A stretch of DNA of 27,569 bases from CAZQDP01 sp964592375 (lineage in GTDB: Bacteria > Bacillota > Clostridia > RUG12999). The notes beneath the pieces were generated by a model. It searched no databases. It was given only the letters and a program-made list of their open reading frames with translations, and was not told where the DNA came from. The position numbers and the translations under genes are program-made. Location: positions 1-27,569 of the forward strand of contig CAZQDP010000026.1 of NCBI GenBank assembly GCA_964592375.1, given 5' to 3'. Shown one piece after another: positions 8,447 to 15,870 of the stretch (within the stretch, counting starts at the first letter, position 1; each line of letters begins with the position of its first letter).

Positions 8447-9208
8447 ATGTGGAGCAGAGCAGAACTAAAAAGCCGTGCATGGCAATTACTGAAGACATCC
8501 TATTGGGAAGCATTTTTGGTCAGTGTCATCATCGTATTTGCGGGGGGGAGCAGTAGCCCAAGCTTTAACTTTCATTTTGGTGGAATGGATAAAGATTTTT
8601 TTAAAAAAGGGTATATGGATCCATCCATCGCACACAGCTCCTTGCTGCCGCTTATATTCGCCTTTATTATTGCGATTGTCATTGTGGCTGTTATTGTACT
8701 TACTGCATATTTTATTTTCCTTGGTGCGCCCATTGCCGTTGGCGGAAGAAGATATTTTATAAGAGCGGCACAAAATGAAAAAAGCATGAACCATATTTCC
8801 TTTGCACTGCATAAGGGCATTTATTTTGATGTTGTTAAAGCAATGCTACTGAAAAACGTTTATAATTTTTTATGGTTTTTGCTATTGATTATCCCAGGTA
8901 TCGTCAAGGCATATGCGTATGAAATGGTCCCCTATATTTTAGCTGACAATCCAAACATCGGCTCCAAACGGGCCATAGCGCTGAGTAAAAATATGACACA
9001 AGGCTGGAAGGGTGCCATGTTTGTGCTCGATCTTTCTTTTCTTGGTTGGTACTTATTAGGAACACTTGCACTGTTTATCGGTGTTCTTTTTGTGCATCCC
9101 TATATGAACGCCACCAAAGCACAATTGTATTTGTCCTTGCGCCAAAACGCACTGGACATGGGCATGTGCAGCTACGAAGAACTTCTACTAACAAAGACCA
9201 TGGAATAA
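8447..9208 (+). CDS. DUF975 family integral membrane protein
   Basis: 253 residues. The first 20 (MWSRAELKSRAWQLLKTSYW) are the typical DUF975 opening, followed by membrane segments at about 23-32, 65-95, 135-155 and 190-215 and a glycine/serine-rich extracytoplasmic stretch near 33-60. The region around GIVKAYAYEMVPYILADNPN, followed by SKRAIALSKNMTQGWKG, is the most conserved part of this family. Its function is unknown. It starts 19 bases after the YtvI-like gene with AAGGGGG as ribosome site and is the last gene before a strong terminator. Confidence 0.88.
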   Translation: MWSRAELKSRAWQLLKTSYWEAFLVSVIIVFAGGSSSPSFNFHFGGMDKDFFKKGYMDPSIAHSSLLPLIFAFIIAIVIVAVIVLTAYFIFLGAPIAVGGRRYFIRAAQNEKSMNHISFALHKGIYFDVVKAMLLKNVYNFLWFLLLIIPGIVKAYAYEMVPYILADNPNIGSKRAIALSKNMTQGWKGAMFVLDLSFLGWYLLGTLALFIGVLFVHPYMNATKAQLYLSLRQNALDMGMCSYEELLLTKTME

Positions 9209-9320
9209 AGGAATTTATCCGCACAAATGAGGCTAGCAAGTTCAGATGATGATGGAGGGCTTGTTTCTAAGTCATGATGCCTACTGGCGAGAGAAAGCCT
9301 GAAATAAAGAGCTAAAAAAT

Positions 9321-9355
9321 GAGAGGATGCGCGAGCGCATCCTCTTTGTTTTTGC
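9321..9355. terminator. Strong hairpin terminator between DUF975 and nitroreductase genes
   Basis: Arms AGAGGATGCGC (9322-9332) and GCGCATCCTCT (9335-9345) form a ten-bp, GC-rich stem around a four-base loop, followed by TTGTTTTT on the plus strand. On the minus strand the stem is followed by ATTTTTTAG, so it can serve both converging transcripts. Confidence 0.88.
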
Positions 9356-9373
9356 CTTCTCGTCCTATGCATG

Positions 9374-9865
9374 CTAAAATTTTTCCCAGTGCATGACCTG
9401 GTGCAAGGACTTTTTACTTGGCCTTGGTTGCTCGCTGGAATAACCAATTGCTATACAAGAAAATAATTTTATTCCCTTTGGAGCTTCAAATAATGCATCA
9501 ATCTCAGGAGCATACGGCTTTTTATTTCCCGCAACCCAGCAAGAGGCAAGGCCATGCGCCTTTGCCGCAAGCAATATGTTTTGTGTAGCTGCAGCGCCAT
9601 CCTCCACCTCGTATTTTGTCTCTTCGCAGAAGACCAAAATACACGCCGGCGCATCTGCAATAAATTTGCCATACTCAGTGATATCTGCCAGACGCTTTTT
9701 TCTTATAGAATCTGTACAAATAACAAAATGCCATGGCTGCACATTACGCCCAGACGCTGCAAGCCGTCCGCAGTCCACTATATCCTCTAAAACTTCCTTG
9801 CTCACCGGTGTGTTTAAATACTGACGAACACTCCGTCTTTCTTTTAACACCTTCATTGCATCCAC
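9374..9865 (-). CDS. Nitroreductase-family FMN-dependent oxidoreductase
   Basis: 163 residues, the short form of the family. FMN-binding features are visible: RRSVRQYLNTPV near the N-terminus (11-22), the SGRNVQPWHF stretch (38-47), GAAATQNILLAAKAHGLASCW (around 90-111) and the C-terminal PRPSKKSLHQV. Such enzymes use NAD(P)H to reduce nitro compounds, quinones or flavins; the physiological substrate is not predictable. The start is GTG at 9863-9865, eight bases after AAAGGAGG; the next in-frame ATG is three codons in. The gene faces the DUF975 gene tail to tail and is divergent from feoA. Confidence 0.9.
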   Translation of the reverse strand: MDAMKVLKERRSVRQYLNTPVSKEVLEDIVDCGRLAASGRNVQPWHFVICTDSIRKKRLADITEYGKFIADAPACILVFCEETKYEVEDGAAATQNILLAAKAHGLASCWVAGNKKPYAPEIDALFEAPKGIKLFSCIAIGYSSEQPRPSKKSLHQVMHWEKF

Positions 9866-9903
9866 AAAATAATCCTCCTTTTTTTAACGATTCCGTGCTA
9901 TGT

Positions 9904-9923
9904 GAGAGGATGTTACATCCCTC
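9904..9923. promoter_or_regulatory. Palindrome in the nitroreductase leader
   Basis: GGATG-TTA-CATCC (9908-9920), with flanking GAG and CTC extending the symmetry across one bulged A. It falls just after the predicted transcription start of the nitroreductase gene and could be a repressor site or a small leader hairpin. Nothing else supports it. Confidence 0.3.
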
Positions 9924-9938
9924 ATCGCTATTTTTGTA

Positions 9939-9967
9939 AGCATACCACTTTTATCTGTCTTTTTCAA
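9939..9967 (-). promoter_or_regulatory. SigA-type promoter of the nitroreductase gene
   Basis: On the minus strand TTGAAA (9962-9967), 17 bases, then TATGCT (9939-9944) preceded by TGG (an extended -10). Predicted start near 9932, leader of about 65 bases. Confidence 0.55.
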
Positions 9968-10020
9968 GACGATTTTTTCTAATCTTTTTTTCTTCTTTAT
10001 GTTGTAGGGTATGTTCTTGC

Positions 10021-10050
10021 TTGATATTCAATTCTAATCGTAACGATAAC
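10021..10050 (+). promoter_or_regulatory. Possible feoA promoter with overlapping palindromic operator
   Basis: A candidate -35 TTGATA (10021-10026) and a weak -10 GATAAC (10045-10050), 18 bases apart. An imperfect 7-1-7 palindrome TAATCGT-A-ACGATAA (10035-10049, one mismatch between arms) covers the -10 and spacer. Its geometry is like a Fur box but the sequence is not the Bacillus Fur consensus, so the regulator (Fur, DtxR/IdeR-like or other) is open. Confidence 0.35.
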
Positions 10051-10107
10051 TACTCATTTTTCATATACTTGTAATAAGGTAAGTTCTGTTGCAAAGGAGG
10101 TTTTTGC

Positions 10108-10347
10108 ATGGTGATAAAGATTTTTCCTTTACATGAATTACCAATCGGACAAAAGGCGAAAATTAAAACGCTCACTGCCGATGGCAATATGAAAAGAAGA
10201 ATGTTAGACTTAGGACTCATCTCGGATACGCTGGTTGAGGCTTTGCAACGAAGCCCGTCGGGCGACCCTGTGGCATACTTTATTCGCGGAGCCGTTATTG
10301 CGCTGCGCATAGAAGAAGCGTCAAAGATACTTGTTGAAGTATTATAA
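10108..10347 (+). CDS. feoA: FeoA-family ferrous iron transport accessory protein
   Basis: 79 residues with the SH3-like FeoA fold: the conserved LPIGQKAKI opening (about 8-16), NMKRRMLDLGLI at about 29-40, and RGAVIALRIEEASKILV near the C-terminus. FeoA works with the FeoB permease in Fe(II) uptake. The ribosome site AAAGGAGG lies about 8 bases before ATG. FeoB follows after 177 bases, which is longer than usual and may hold a second promoter. Confidence 0.92.
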   Translation: MVIKIFPLHELPIGQKAKIKTLTADGNMKRRMLDLGLISDTLVEALQRSPSGDPVAYFIRGAVIALRIEEASKILVEVL

Positions 10348-10430
10348 GCATATTTTGAGCTGTCACATTTCGTATAACCATATGGCATTTTGCATTATAT
10401 TCTTTGCTACCCCTTAGAGATGTGTACTAT

Positions 10431-10457
10431 CGCGTAAGTATATGCACCGCATAAGTA
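10431..10457. repeat. Short direct repeat upstream of feoB
   Basis: CGCGTAAGTA (10431-10440) and CGCATAAGTA (10448-10457) match at 9 of 10 bases with 17-base periodicity in the feoA-feoB spacer. This could be a tandem regulator site or chance. Confidence 0.25.
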
Positions 10458-10524
10458 AAAGCCTTATAGCAATGACACAGCTCCTTCATTTTATTTGCCC
10501 AAAACATAAGGAGGATTATTCGGT

Positions 10525-12663
10525 ATGGGACATACAAACCAAAAAGCAAGCACAGGCGCACCTTGCATTTTGCGCGCCTTGCCTAACGACAAGGTTATTG
10601 CACTGGCGGGAAACCCAAATGTGGGAAAAAGCACCGTATTTAATGCGCTCACAGGGCTTAATCAGCATACCGGCAACTGGCCCGGCAAAACGGTTGCAAA
10701 TGCACAGGGTAAGTACAAGCACAAAGACAAGGAATTTTTGATGATAGATATCCCCGGTACGTATTCGCTCATGGCTACCTCACCTGAAGAAGAGGTGGCA
10801 AGAGATTTTATATGCTTCGGCCAACCGGATGCGACAATCGTTGTAACCGATGCGACATGTCTTGAAAGAAATTTAAATTTGGTTCTGCAAACACTGGAAA
10901 TAACAAACAAGGTGGTTGTATGTGTTAATCTTGTAGATGAAGCAGAGCGACGGCGCATACGGATTGATTTCAAAGCGCTTTCTATTCGGCTTGGTGTTCC
11001 TGTTATTCCTACCAATGCCAGAAGCAAAAAAGGGTTAAAAGAGCTGATGGATGCCGTTTATGATATTGCATGCGGTAAAATGGTGCCAAACCCGATAAAG
11101 CTTACATATGGGCATGAAATAGAATCAGCCATTGCACTCCTAGCGCCAAGGATTTGCCAGCTCACAGAGGGGAAAATCAATCCCCGATGGGTTGCTTTGA
11201 AATTATTTGATCAGGATTTCGCGCTGCTTGGCCTTATTAATGCACAAGTAGGCTTTCCCCTCACGGATGATCCGGAGCTTTGCCGGCTGATGGAGAAGGC
11301 ACGGGAAAAATTATACGAGAATGGCATTGACAAGAATGATTTGTGGGTAAAAATTGTATCCAGGCTTGTTATTTTTGCCGAGGGAATATGCTGCGGCACG
11401 GTGACCTTTGAAAATGCGCAATATAACAGCATGGACAGAAAGATTGACAGTGTGCTGACCTCGAGGATTTTTGGCATACCCATTATGATTGGTTTATTGG
11501 GAGTCGTATTCTGGCTGACCATTATAGGTGCCAATTATCCTTCAAAAATGCTTGCGAATTTTCTTTTTTGGATCGAAAATAATCTTACCCTGTTTTTTAC
11601 ATGGGCAGGTACGCCTCCTTGGGTTCACGGCGCATTGGTTCTTGGCATTTACAGAACACTGGCATGGGTGGTTTCGGTCATGCTTCCACCCATGGCGATA
11701 TTTTTTCCTTTGTTTACGCTACTTGAGGATGTAGGATATTTACCAAGAGTTGCGTTTAACCTGGATAACTTTTTTAAAAAGTCCTGCACAAACGGAAAAC
11801 AATCACTGACCATGTGTATGGGACTGGGCTGCAACGCCGCAGGGGTCACCTCGTGCAGAATTATTGATTCTAAAAGAGAGAGACTCATTGCAATCATCAC
11901 CAATGCTTTTGTCCCCTGCAATGGTCGCTTTCCTACATTAATTGCTGTCATCACCATGTTTTTTGCAGGATTTGTTGCAGCACCGCTTCAGTCGGTTATA
12001 TCCACTTTGCTGCTCACAGGAGTGATTGTTCTTGGAGTTTTGATGACGTTTATCATCTCAAGGATACTTTCAAATACAATTCTCAAAGGGCTGGCCTCCT
12101 CATTTACCCTTGAGCTCCCACCCTATCGCAAGCCTCAGATAGGAAAAGTCATTGTCCGGTCTGTTTTTGATAGGACTATATTTGTCCTTGGCAGAGCGGT
12201 AGCGGTAGCAGCACCGGCAGGCCTTGTGATATGGATGCTTGCAAATATCACCGTTTCGGATCAAAGTCTTTTAACCTATTGTGCGAATTTTTTAGGTCCC
12301 TTTGCAACCTTACTGGGGCTTGATGGCTATATTCTGCTGGCATTCATCCTTGGACTTCCCGCAAATGAAATTGTCCTGCCGATTATTATCATGAGCTATA
12401 TGGCTACGGGACAACTATCGGAGATAGAAAGCATAGATGAGCTCAGGCAGCTTCTTATTTCTCACGGGTGGACGTGGCTGACGGCAGTTTGTGTTATGCT
12501 TTTTTCGCTCATGCACTGGCCCTGCGCAGCGACTTTATGTACAATAAAAAAAGAAACGCAAAGCCTCAAATGGACAGTCGTCTCCTTTGTTGTTCCAAGC
12601 CTTGTTGGGATGATCATTTGTTTTATAATAGCAAGCGCAGTGCGGCTGCTTGGACTATTATAA
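10525..12663 (+). CDS. feoB: FeoB-type Fe(II) transporter with N-terminal GTPase domain
   Basis: 712 residues. Cytoplasmic G domain: G1 GNPNVGKST (30-37 region), PGKT (53-56), G3 DIPG (75-78), G4 NLVD (135-138), then a helical GDI-like stretch to about 270. The membrane permease follows, with the two gate regions visible as GLGCNAAGV (about 433-441) and NAFVPCNGRFPTL (about 459-471). Canonical FeoB has GCNVPA and SCGARLP there, so this belongs to the variant clostridial FeoB type that keeps a cysteine in a different setting. Metal choice (iron, or possibly manganese) is therefore slightly less certain. A good ribosome site (AAGGAGG) precedes ATG. No FeoC is present. Confidence 0.93.
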   Translation: MGHTNQKASTGAPCILRALPNDKVIALAGNPNVGKSTVFNALTGLNQHTGNWPGKTVANAQGKYKHKDKEFLMIDIPGTYSLMATSPEEEVARDFICFGQPDATIVVTDATCLERNLNLVLQTLEITNKVVVCVNLVDEAERRRIRIDFKALSIRLGVPVIPTNARSKKGLKELMDAVYDIACGKMVPNPIKLTYGHEIESAIALLAPRICQLTEGKINPRWVALKLFDQDFALLGLINAQVGFPLTDDPELCRLMEKAREKLYENGIDKNDLWVKIVSRLVIFAEGICCGTVTFENAQYNSMDRKIDSVLTSRIFGIPIMIGLLGVVFWLTIIGANYPSKMLANFLFWIENNLTLFFTWAGTPPWVHGALVLGIYRTLAWVVSVMLPPMAIFFPLFTLLEDVGYLPRVAFNLDNFFKKSCTNGKQSLTMCMGLGCNAAGVTSCRIIDSKRERLIAIITNAFVPCNGRFPTLIAVITMFFAGFVAAPLQSVISTLLLTGVIVLGVLMTFIISRILSNTILKGLASSFTLELPPYRKPQIGKVIVRSVFDRTIFVLGRAVAVAAPAGLVIWMLANITVSDQSLLTYCANFLGPFATLLGLDGYILLAFILGLPANEIVLPIIIMSYMATGQLSEIESIDELRQLLISHGWTWLTAVCVMLFSLMHWPCAATLCTIKKETQSLKWTVVSFVVPSLVGMIICFIIASAVRLLGLL

Positions 12664-12668
12664 TAAGG

Positions 12669-12707
12669 TCCCGGTGGGAGGCAGGCACTGCTGATACCTC
12701 CCTGGGA
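12669..12707. terminator. Weak hairpin between converging feoB and ZIP genes
   Basis: GGGAGG (12676-12681) pairs with CCTCCC (12697-12702), extended by TCCC/GGGA (12669-12672 and 12704-12707) across a small internal loop. There is no T-run on either side, so it is an unconventional or partial terminator for the two facing genes. Confidence 0.35.
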
Positions 12708-12725
12708 AATGTTAGCAAATGTATT

Positions 12726-13538
12726 TTAAAGAAACATCAGCAGGCTCACTGCCATGACCATCATTCCTGCTACAAGCCCATAAATGGAAAGATGCGCTTC
12801 GCCATATTCTCTTGCCATGGGCAAGAGTTCATCCAAGGAGATGAATACCATAATCCCTGCAACGCAAGCAAACAGCAAGCCAAAAACCACATCATTAAAG
12901 AATCGATATAAAATGAGGTATCCGATAACAGCGCCCACCGGTTCCGACAACCCCGAAAGAAAAGATAGCCTAAATGCTTTTTTCTTGTCTCCCGTAGCAT
13001 AATACACGGGAATAGAAACGGCAATTCCTTCGGGTATATTGTGTATTGCAATGGCAACGGCGATAGCGATACCGAGCGAGGGATCTTTTATGGCGGAGGT
13101 AAATGTTGCAAGTCCTTCAGGGAAATTATGAATAGCTATTGCCAGTGCTGTAAATGTACCCATTCTCATCAGGCGATTTTTATCCAGATCCTCTTTTTTT
13201 ACATTGAGTTCCTCCACCCTGCGAAGCTCATGAGGATTATCGGCCGAGGGAACAATCTTATCGATCACTGCAATTAAAATAATTCCTGCAAAAAATGCCG
13301 CAACCGTAGCCCAGGAACCAGTCTTGATGCCGAGCTCGGCCACCAGTGAATCCTTTGCTTTTGCAAATATCTCAATCATCGACACATAAATCATAACCCC
13401 TGCGGAAAACCCTAATGCAACCGATAAGAATTTTGTGTTTGTTTTATCGGTGAAAAAAGCCAGGGCACTGCCAATGCCTGTAGATAAACCGGCAAACAGG
13501 GTTAGCCCAAATGCAATGAATAAAATATGCATATCCAT
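12726..13538 (-). CDS. zupT: ZIP-family divalent metal transporter (ZupT-like)
   Basis: 270 residues, about eight membrane segments. The binuclear metal motifs HNFPEG (137-142, TM4) and HNIPEG (166-171, TM5) are both intact, and the charged loop after TM3 (about 98-125) is typical. ZIP proteins move Zn(II), and in ZupT also Fe(II), Mn(II) and Co(II), into the cytoplasm. ATG at 13538 has AAGGGGATG upstream. Its position tail to tail with feoB makes this a metal-uptake neighbourhood, though the two are not co-transcribed. The symbol follows the closest family; specificity is inferred. Confidence 0.92.
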   Translation of the reverse strand: MDMHILFIAFGLTLFAGLSTGIGSALAFFTDKTNTKFLSVALGFSAGVMIYVSMIEIFAKAKDSLVAELGIKTGSWATVAAFFAGIILIAVIDKIVPSADNPHELRRVEELNVKKEDLDKNRLMRMGTFTALAIAIHNFPEGLATFTSAIKDPSLGIAIAVAIAIHNIPEGIAVSIPVYYATGDKKKAFRLSFLSGLSEPVGAVIGYLILYRFFNDVVFGLLFACVAGIMVFISLDELLPMAREYGEAHLSIYGLVAGMMVMAVSLLMFL

Positions 13539-13575
13539 TCTATCATCCCCTTAATTGATGAAGTAACTGACTATG

Positions 13576-13603
13576 ATTATATCAAAACCACGGGAAAAGT
13601 CAA
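13576..13603 (-). promoter_or_regulatory. SigA-type promoter of the ZIP transporter gene
   Basis: TTGACT (13598-13603), 16 bases, consensus TATAAT (13576-13581) on the minus strand, roughly 30 bases upstream of the ATG start region. No Zur-like palindrome was noticed around it. Confidence 0.75.
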
Positions 13604-13681
13604 ATAGAATGCTTTATTTTTGCAATTGCAATTTCAATAAAAATGCGCAACTCCATTATTTTTTATCGAAATGATAGCTAC

Positions 13682-13705
13682 AGCCCGGTTAGATTAAACC
13701 GGGCT
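13682..13705. terminator. Hairpin after the MerR/GyrI gene
   Basis: AGCCCGGTT (13682-13690) and AACCGGGCT (13697-13705), a nine-bp perfect stem with a six-base loop, 20 bases beyond the MerR gene stop. On the minus strand the bases after it are not a clean T-run, so termination is likely but not certain. Confidence 0.55.
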
Positions 13706-13724
13706 ATAGCATTTGCATAAGTTT

Positions 13725-14498
13725 TTATTTTTTAATCGGAAAATAAATTTCGGTAATGAGGTCTTGAATTGGAGTGGTCGCCGGATCGTTAATATATTTT
13801 TCGTACGGAGGTCTTGCAATCGTATATCCGTTTTCTTCAATCCATTTACCCATTGCCATATAGCTTTCGTGCAAGGAAGAATACATTCCATAATGAACAC
13901 CTTTTGCACACAAGCCACCTTCTAATATTCTTGTTTTTTCACTTTGAATACCTGTTGGAAAGCCGACTTCAACATCCGTGCTTTCAGGGTTAAAGTCCGG
14001 GCAGTGGTATATCGCTACCGGCGGCCCTTCACAAGGGAGGCCACAAGCAAAAAGCTTTTGCATCAGATTAGAAAAATCTTTTATTGCAATGGTTTCTCTT
14101 ACCGATGCAATGTTAACCGGAGCGGTTTCTACCAATGAAATTTGAAATTGCTGTTTCATAAAATCACCTTTCTTTACATCCTCAATGTCTTTTTTTAATC
14201 GGTGAAGCTTATGCTTTTCCTGCTCAAGGCGCAGTTCATGTTCGATGAGCTTTTCCTTCATCGCAATTATCAGCTTGTCATCCTCCGCATCCATTAGCGT
14301 ATTTATTTCTTCGAGAGAAAATCCATAATCCTTTAATCGCAAAATCTTCTGCATCTCGCAAAGTTGCAAGGCACTGTAATTGCGATATCCATTTTCGCGA
14401 TTTAACGCTTGCGGCTTTAATAGACCGATTAAATCGTAATGTCGCAATGTTTTGGTCGTCACCATACAAAGCTTTGAAAACTCACCTATACTTAGCAT
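13725..14498 (-). CDS. MerR-family transcriptional activator with C-terminal GyrI-like ligand domain
   Basis: 257 residues. Winged HTH of the MerR type at 1-70 (IGEFSKL, TTKTLRHYDLIGLLKP, NGYRNYS), a dimerisation coiled coil at about 75-112 (KEKLIEHELRLEQEKHKLHR), and a GyrI-like/effector-binding domain from about 117 to the end (motifs CEGPPVAIYHCPDF and the C-terminal ITEIYFPIKK). This is the BmrR/Mta-like layout that senses amphipathic drugs or lipophilic compounds. No efflux pump gene is adjacent, so it may act on distant targets or only on itself. Start ATG 14498 follows GAGAGGTG. The 19-bp-spacer promoter just upstream shows autoregulation. Confidence 0.92.
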   Translation of the reverse strand: MLSIGEFSKLCMVTTKTLRHYDLIGLLKPQALNRENGYRNYSALQLCEMQKILRLKDYGFSLEEINTLMDAEDDKLIIAMKEKLIEHELRLEQEKHKLHRLKKDIEDVKKGDFMKQQFQISLVETAPVNIASVRETIAIKDFSNLMQKLFACGLPCEGPPVAIYHCPDFNPESTDVEVGFPTGIQSEKTRILEGGLCAKGVHYGMYSSLHESYMAMGKWIEENGYTIARPPYEKYINDPATTPIQDLITEIYFPIKK

Positions 14499-14528
14499 AT
14501 TTCACCTCTCAAACCGGTTCTTGATATT

Positions 14529-14559
14529 AGTATATATCTTTACCTAAGGTAAAAGTCAA
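14529..14559 (-). promoter_or_regulatory. MerR-type promoter with 19-bp spacer and central operator
   Basis: On the minus strand TTGACT (14554-14559) and TATACT (14529-14534) are 19 bases apart, the long spacer characteristic of MerR-activated promoters. A 15-bp palindrome TTTACCTAAGGTAAA (14539-14553), perfect apart from its central base, fills the spacer. The start would be near 14522, about 24 bases before the MerR gene, so this is very probably its own operator. Confidence 0.88.
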
Positions 14560-14656
14560 GTGTTTTTTGAAAAATATTTTCTCATTTTTCTCTGTAGTGA
14601 ATAACGCGGCGTAGCAACGCATGATTTATCGCTAAGTATACTTTGCTAATTTTTTT

Positions 14657-14684
14657 GGAACATTTTTTTGCCACCCTGCGTCTA
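14657..14684 (+). promoter_or_regulatory. Probable ECF sigma factor promoter
   Basis: GGAAC (14657-14661), 17 bases, CGTCTA (14679-14684). The -35 AAC and -10 CGTC combination is that of extracytoplasmic-function sigma factors (SigX/SigM/SigW style), and no SigA -10 is seen here. A T-run follows the -35, as is common. Predicted start near 14690, leader of about 28 bases to the stalk-protein ATG. Confidence 0.6.
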
Positions 14685-14718
14685 ATGAGCGAAAACAGTT
14701 TATATGGAGGTATATTTT

Positions 14719-15759
14719 ATGAAACTTACGAAAACCAGTTTACCCATTTTGTGGGCGCTCACTTTCACTCTCTTCATTTCAACCATAGTCACGCCAATGT
14801 TCGCATTTGCATCGGCCGATAGCCAGGAACTACATATTGCTAATGCCACAGCTGAGCTGAAGGGTACTGCAGTTGTCAAAGCAGCACTGACAAACAATCA
14901 GCTCCTTGTCACTGTCAATGATATGGAGGTCACTCTGAACGTTTCAGAAGAAACCCTCATCATTGATTCAAAAACAGGACTGCCCGCATCGCTAGAAGGG
15001 CTTAAAGAAAACGATGTTATCTTTGTCCACTACAGTGCTGCCATGACAAGAAGCCTACCACCGCAATCTAGTGCCATTGCCATCGTAACACAGGTAGAAA
15101 AAGATAAAGGCCACGCAGAGCTATTTACCATTAGAGAAATCATATCAAGAGAAGATGATAAGGTTCGTGCGCTCAATAAGGAAAGCGATCTCATTGTCAC
15201 TTTTGTGAAAGAGGCTTCGCTAACACCATTTAAGACCAAACAAATTGTAACGCTAGATGACATTCAAGTTGGCACCCAGCTCTTTATTTGGTATGAGATT
15301 GTTGCCATGAGTTATCCTGGTCAAACAGGTGCGACAAAAGCGGTGCTTGTAGGCCAAGAAGAAGGCTTAGGCGTAAGAGCCGTGTATACTCCTATGGCAG
15401 GCGCGGATGCGGTGACGGCGACCATTCAAGGGAAAGCCATTCAACTTTGCGGTAAAAATTTAATAGACCATCATGGCATCCTCCTTTTATCCTTGCGCGC
15501 AGTTGCAGAAGGATTGGGTTTTAAAGTAACCTGGAAAGCAGAGGATAAAAGCATTATTTTAGATGACGGAACAGTAAAAACAACCCTGTATATTGGCAAT
15601 GATAGCTATTTTAAAGCGAGCAGCGCTGCTATTGGACTCACGCAAAATTTCTCCCTTGGTGCACCACCAATGCTCATCGACGACAGCACCTATGTGCCGG
15701 CAGCACTCTTTCATTTGCTTTATAGTGACAACAACGCGGTTAGAATTATTTTGAAATAA
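14719..15759 (+). CDS. Secreted copper-amine-oxidase-N (stalk) domain protein
   Basis: 346 residues. A signal peptide covers 1-33 with likely cleavage after FAFASA. The middle holds two similar beta-rich modules of about 65-75 residues that share a motif (AMTRSLPPQSSAIAIV in the first, AMSYPGQTGATKAVLV in the second), suggesting an internal duplication. The last ~105 residues are a copper-amine-oxidase N-terminal-like domain (PF07833): ALFHLLYS and the LSLRAVAEGLGFKVTWKAEDKSI core. This domain in Firmicutes is a surface module and does not imply copper or amine oxidase activity. I chose ATG 14719, eight bases after GGAGGT, rather than ATG 14704, which precedes that ribosome site. Expression is probably envelope-stress dependent through the ECF-type promoter. 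Confidence 0.85.
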   Translation: MKLTKTSLPILWALTFTLFISTIVTPMFAFASADSQELHIANATAELKGTAVVKAALTNNQLLVTVNDMEVTLNVSEETLIIDSKTGLPASLEGLKENDVIFVHYSAAMTRSLPPQSSAIAIVTQVEKDKGHAELFTIREIISREDDKVRALNKESDLIVTFVKEASLTPFKTKQIVTLDDIQVGTQLFIWYEIVAMSYPGQTGATKAVLVGQEEGLGVRAVYTPMAGADAVTATIQGKAIQLCGKNLIDHHGILLLSLRAVAEGLGFKVTWKAEDKSIILDDGTVKTTLYIGNDSYFKASSAAIGLTQNFSLGAPPMLIDDSTYVPAALFHLLYSDNNAVRIILK

Positions 15760-15813
15760 AAAGGCAAAAAACCCCCAAAAATATCTTTTTATCAACCAAA
15801 GATGACATTTTAC

Positions 15814-15842
15814 TTGATTTTAGCCAGTATTTGATATATATT
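15814..15842 (+). promoter_or_regulatory. SigA-type promoter of the SLH/beta-helix gene
   Basis: TTGATT (15814-15819), 17 bases, TATATT (15837-15842). A ribosome site GGAGG (15863-15867) follows just before the gap, so the start codon of the surface-protein gene should lie in the first few unknown bases. Confidence 0.6.
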
Positions 15843-15870
15843 GGTAGCAACAAAATAATTTTGGAGGTTC

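Noticed and set aside
12468..12911. Plus-strand frame overlapping the feoB end and the ZIP gene
   Set aside because: Overlaps two well-supported genes in other frames and has no independent support.
14719..15759. Copper amine oxidase enzyme
   Set aside because: Only the N-terminal stalk-like domain is present; no catalytic domain or topaquinone site exists.
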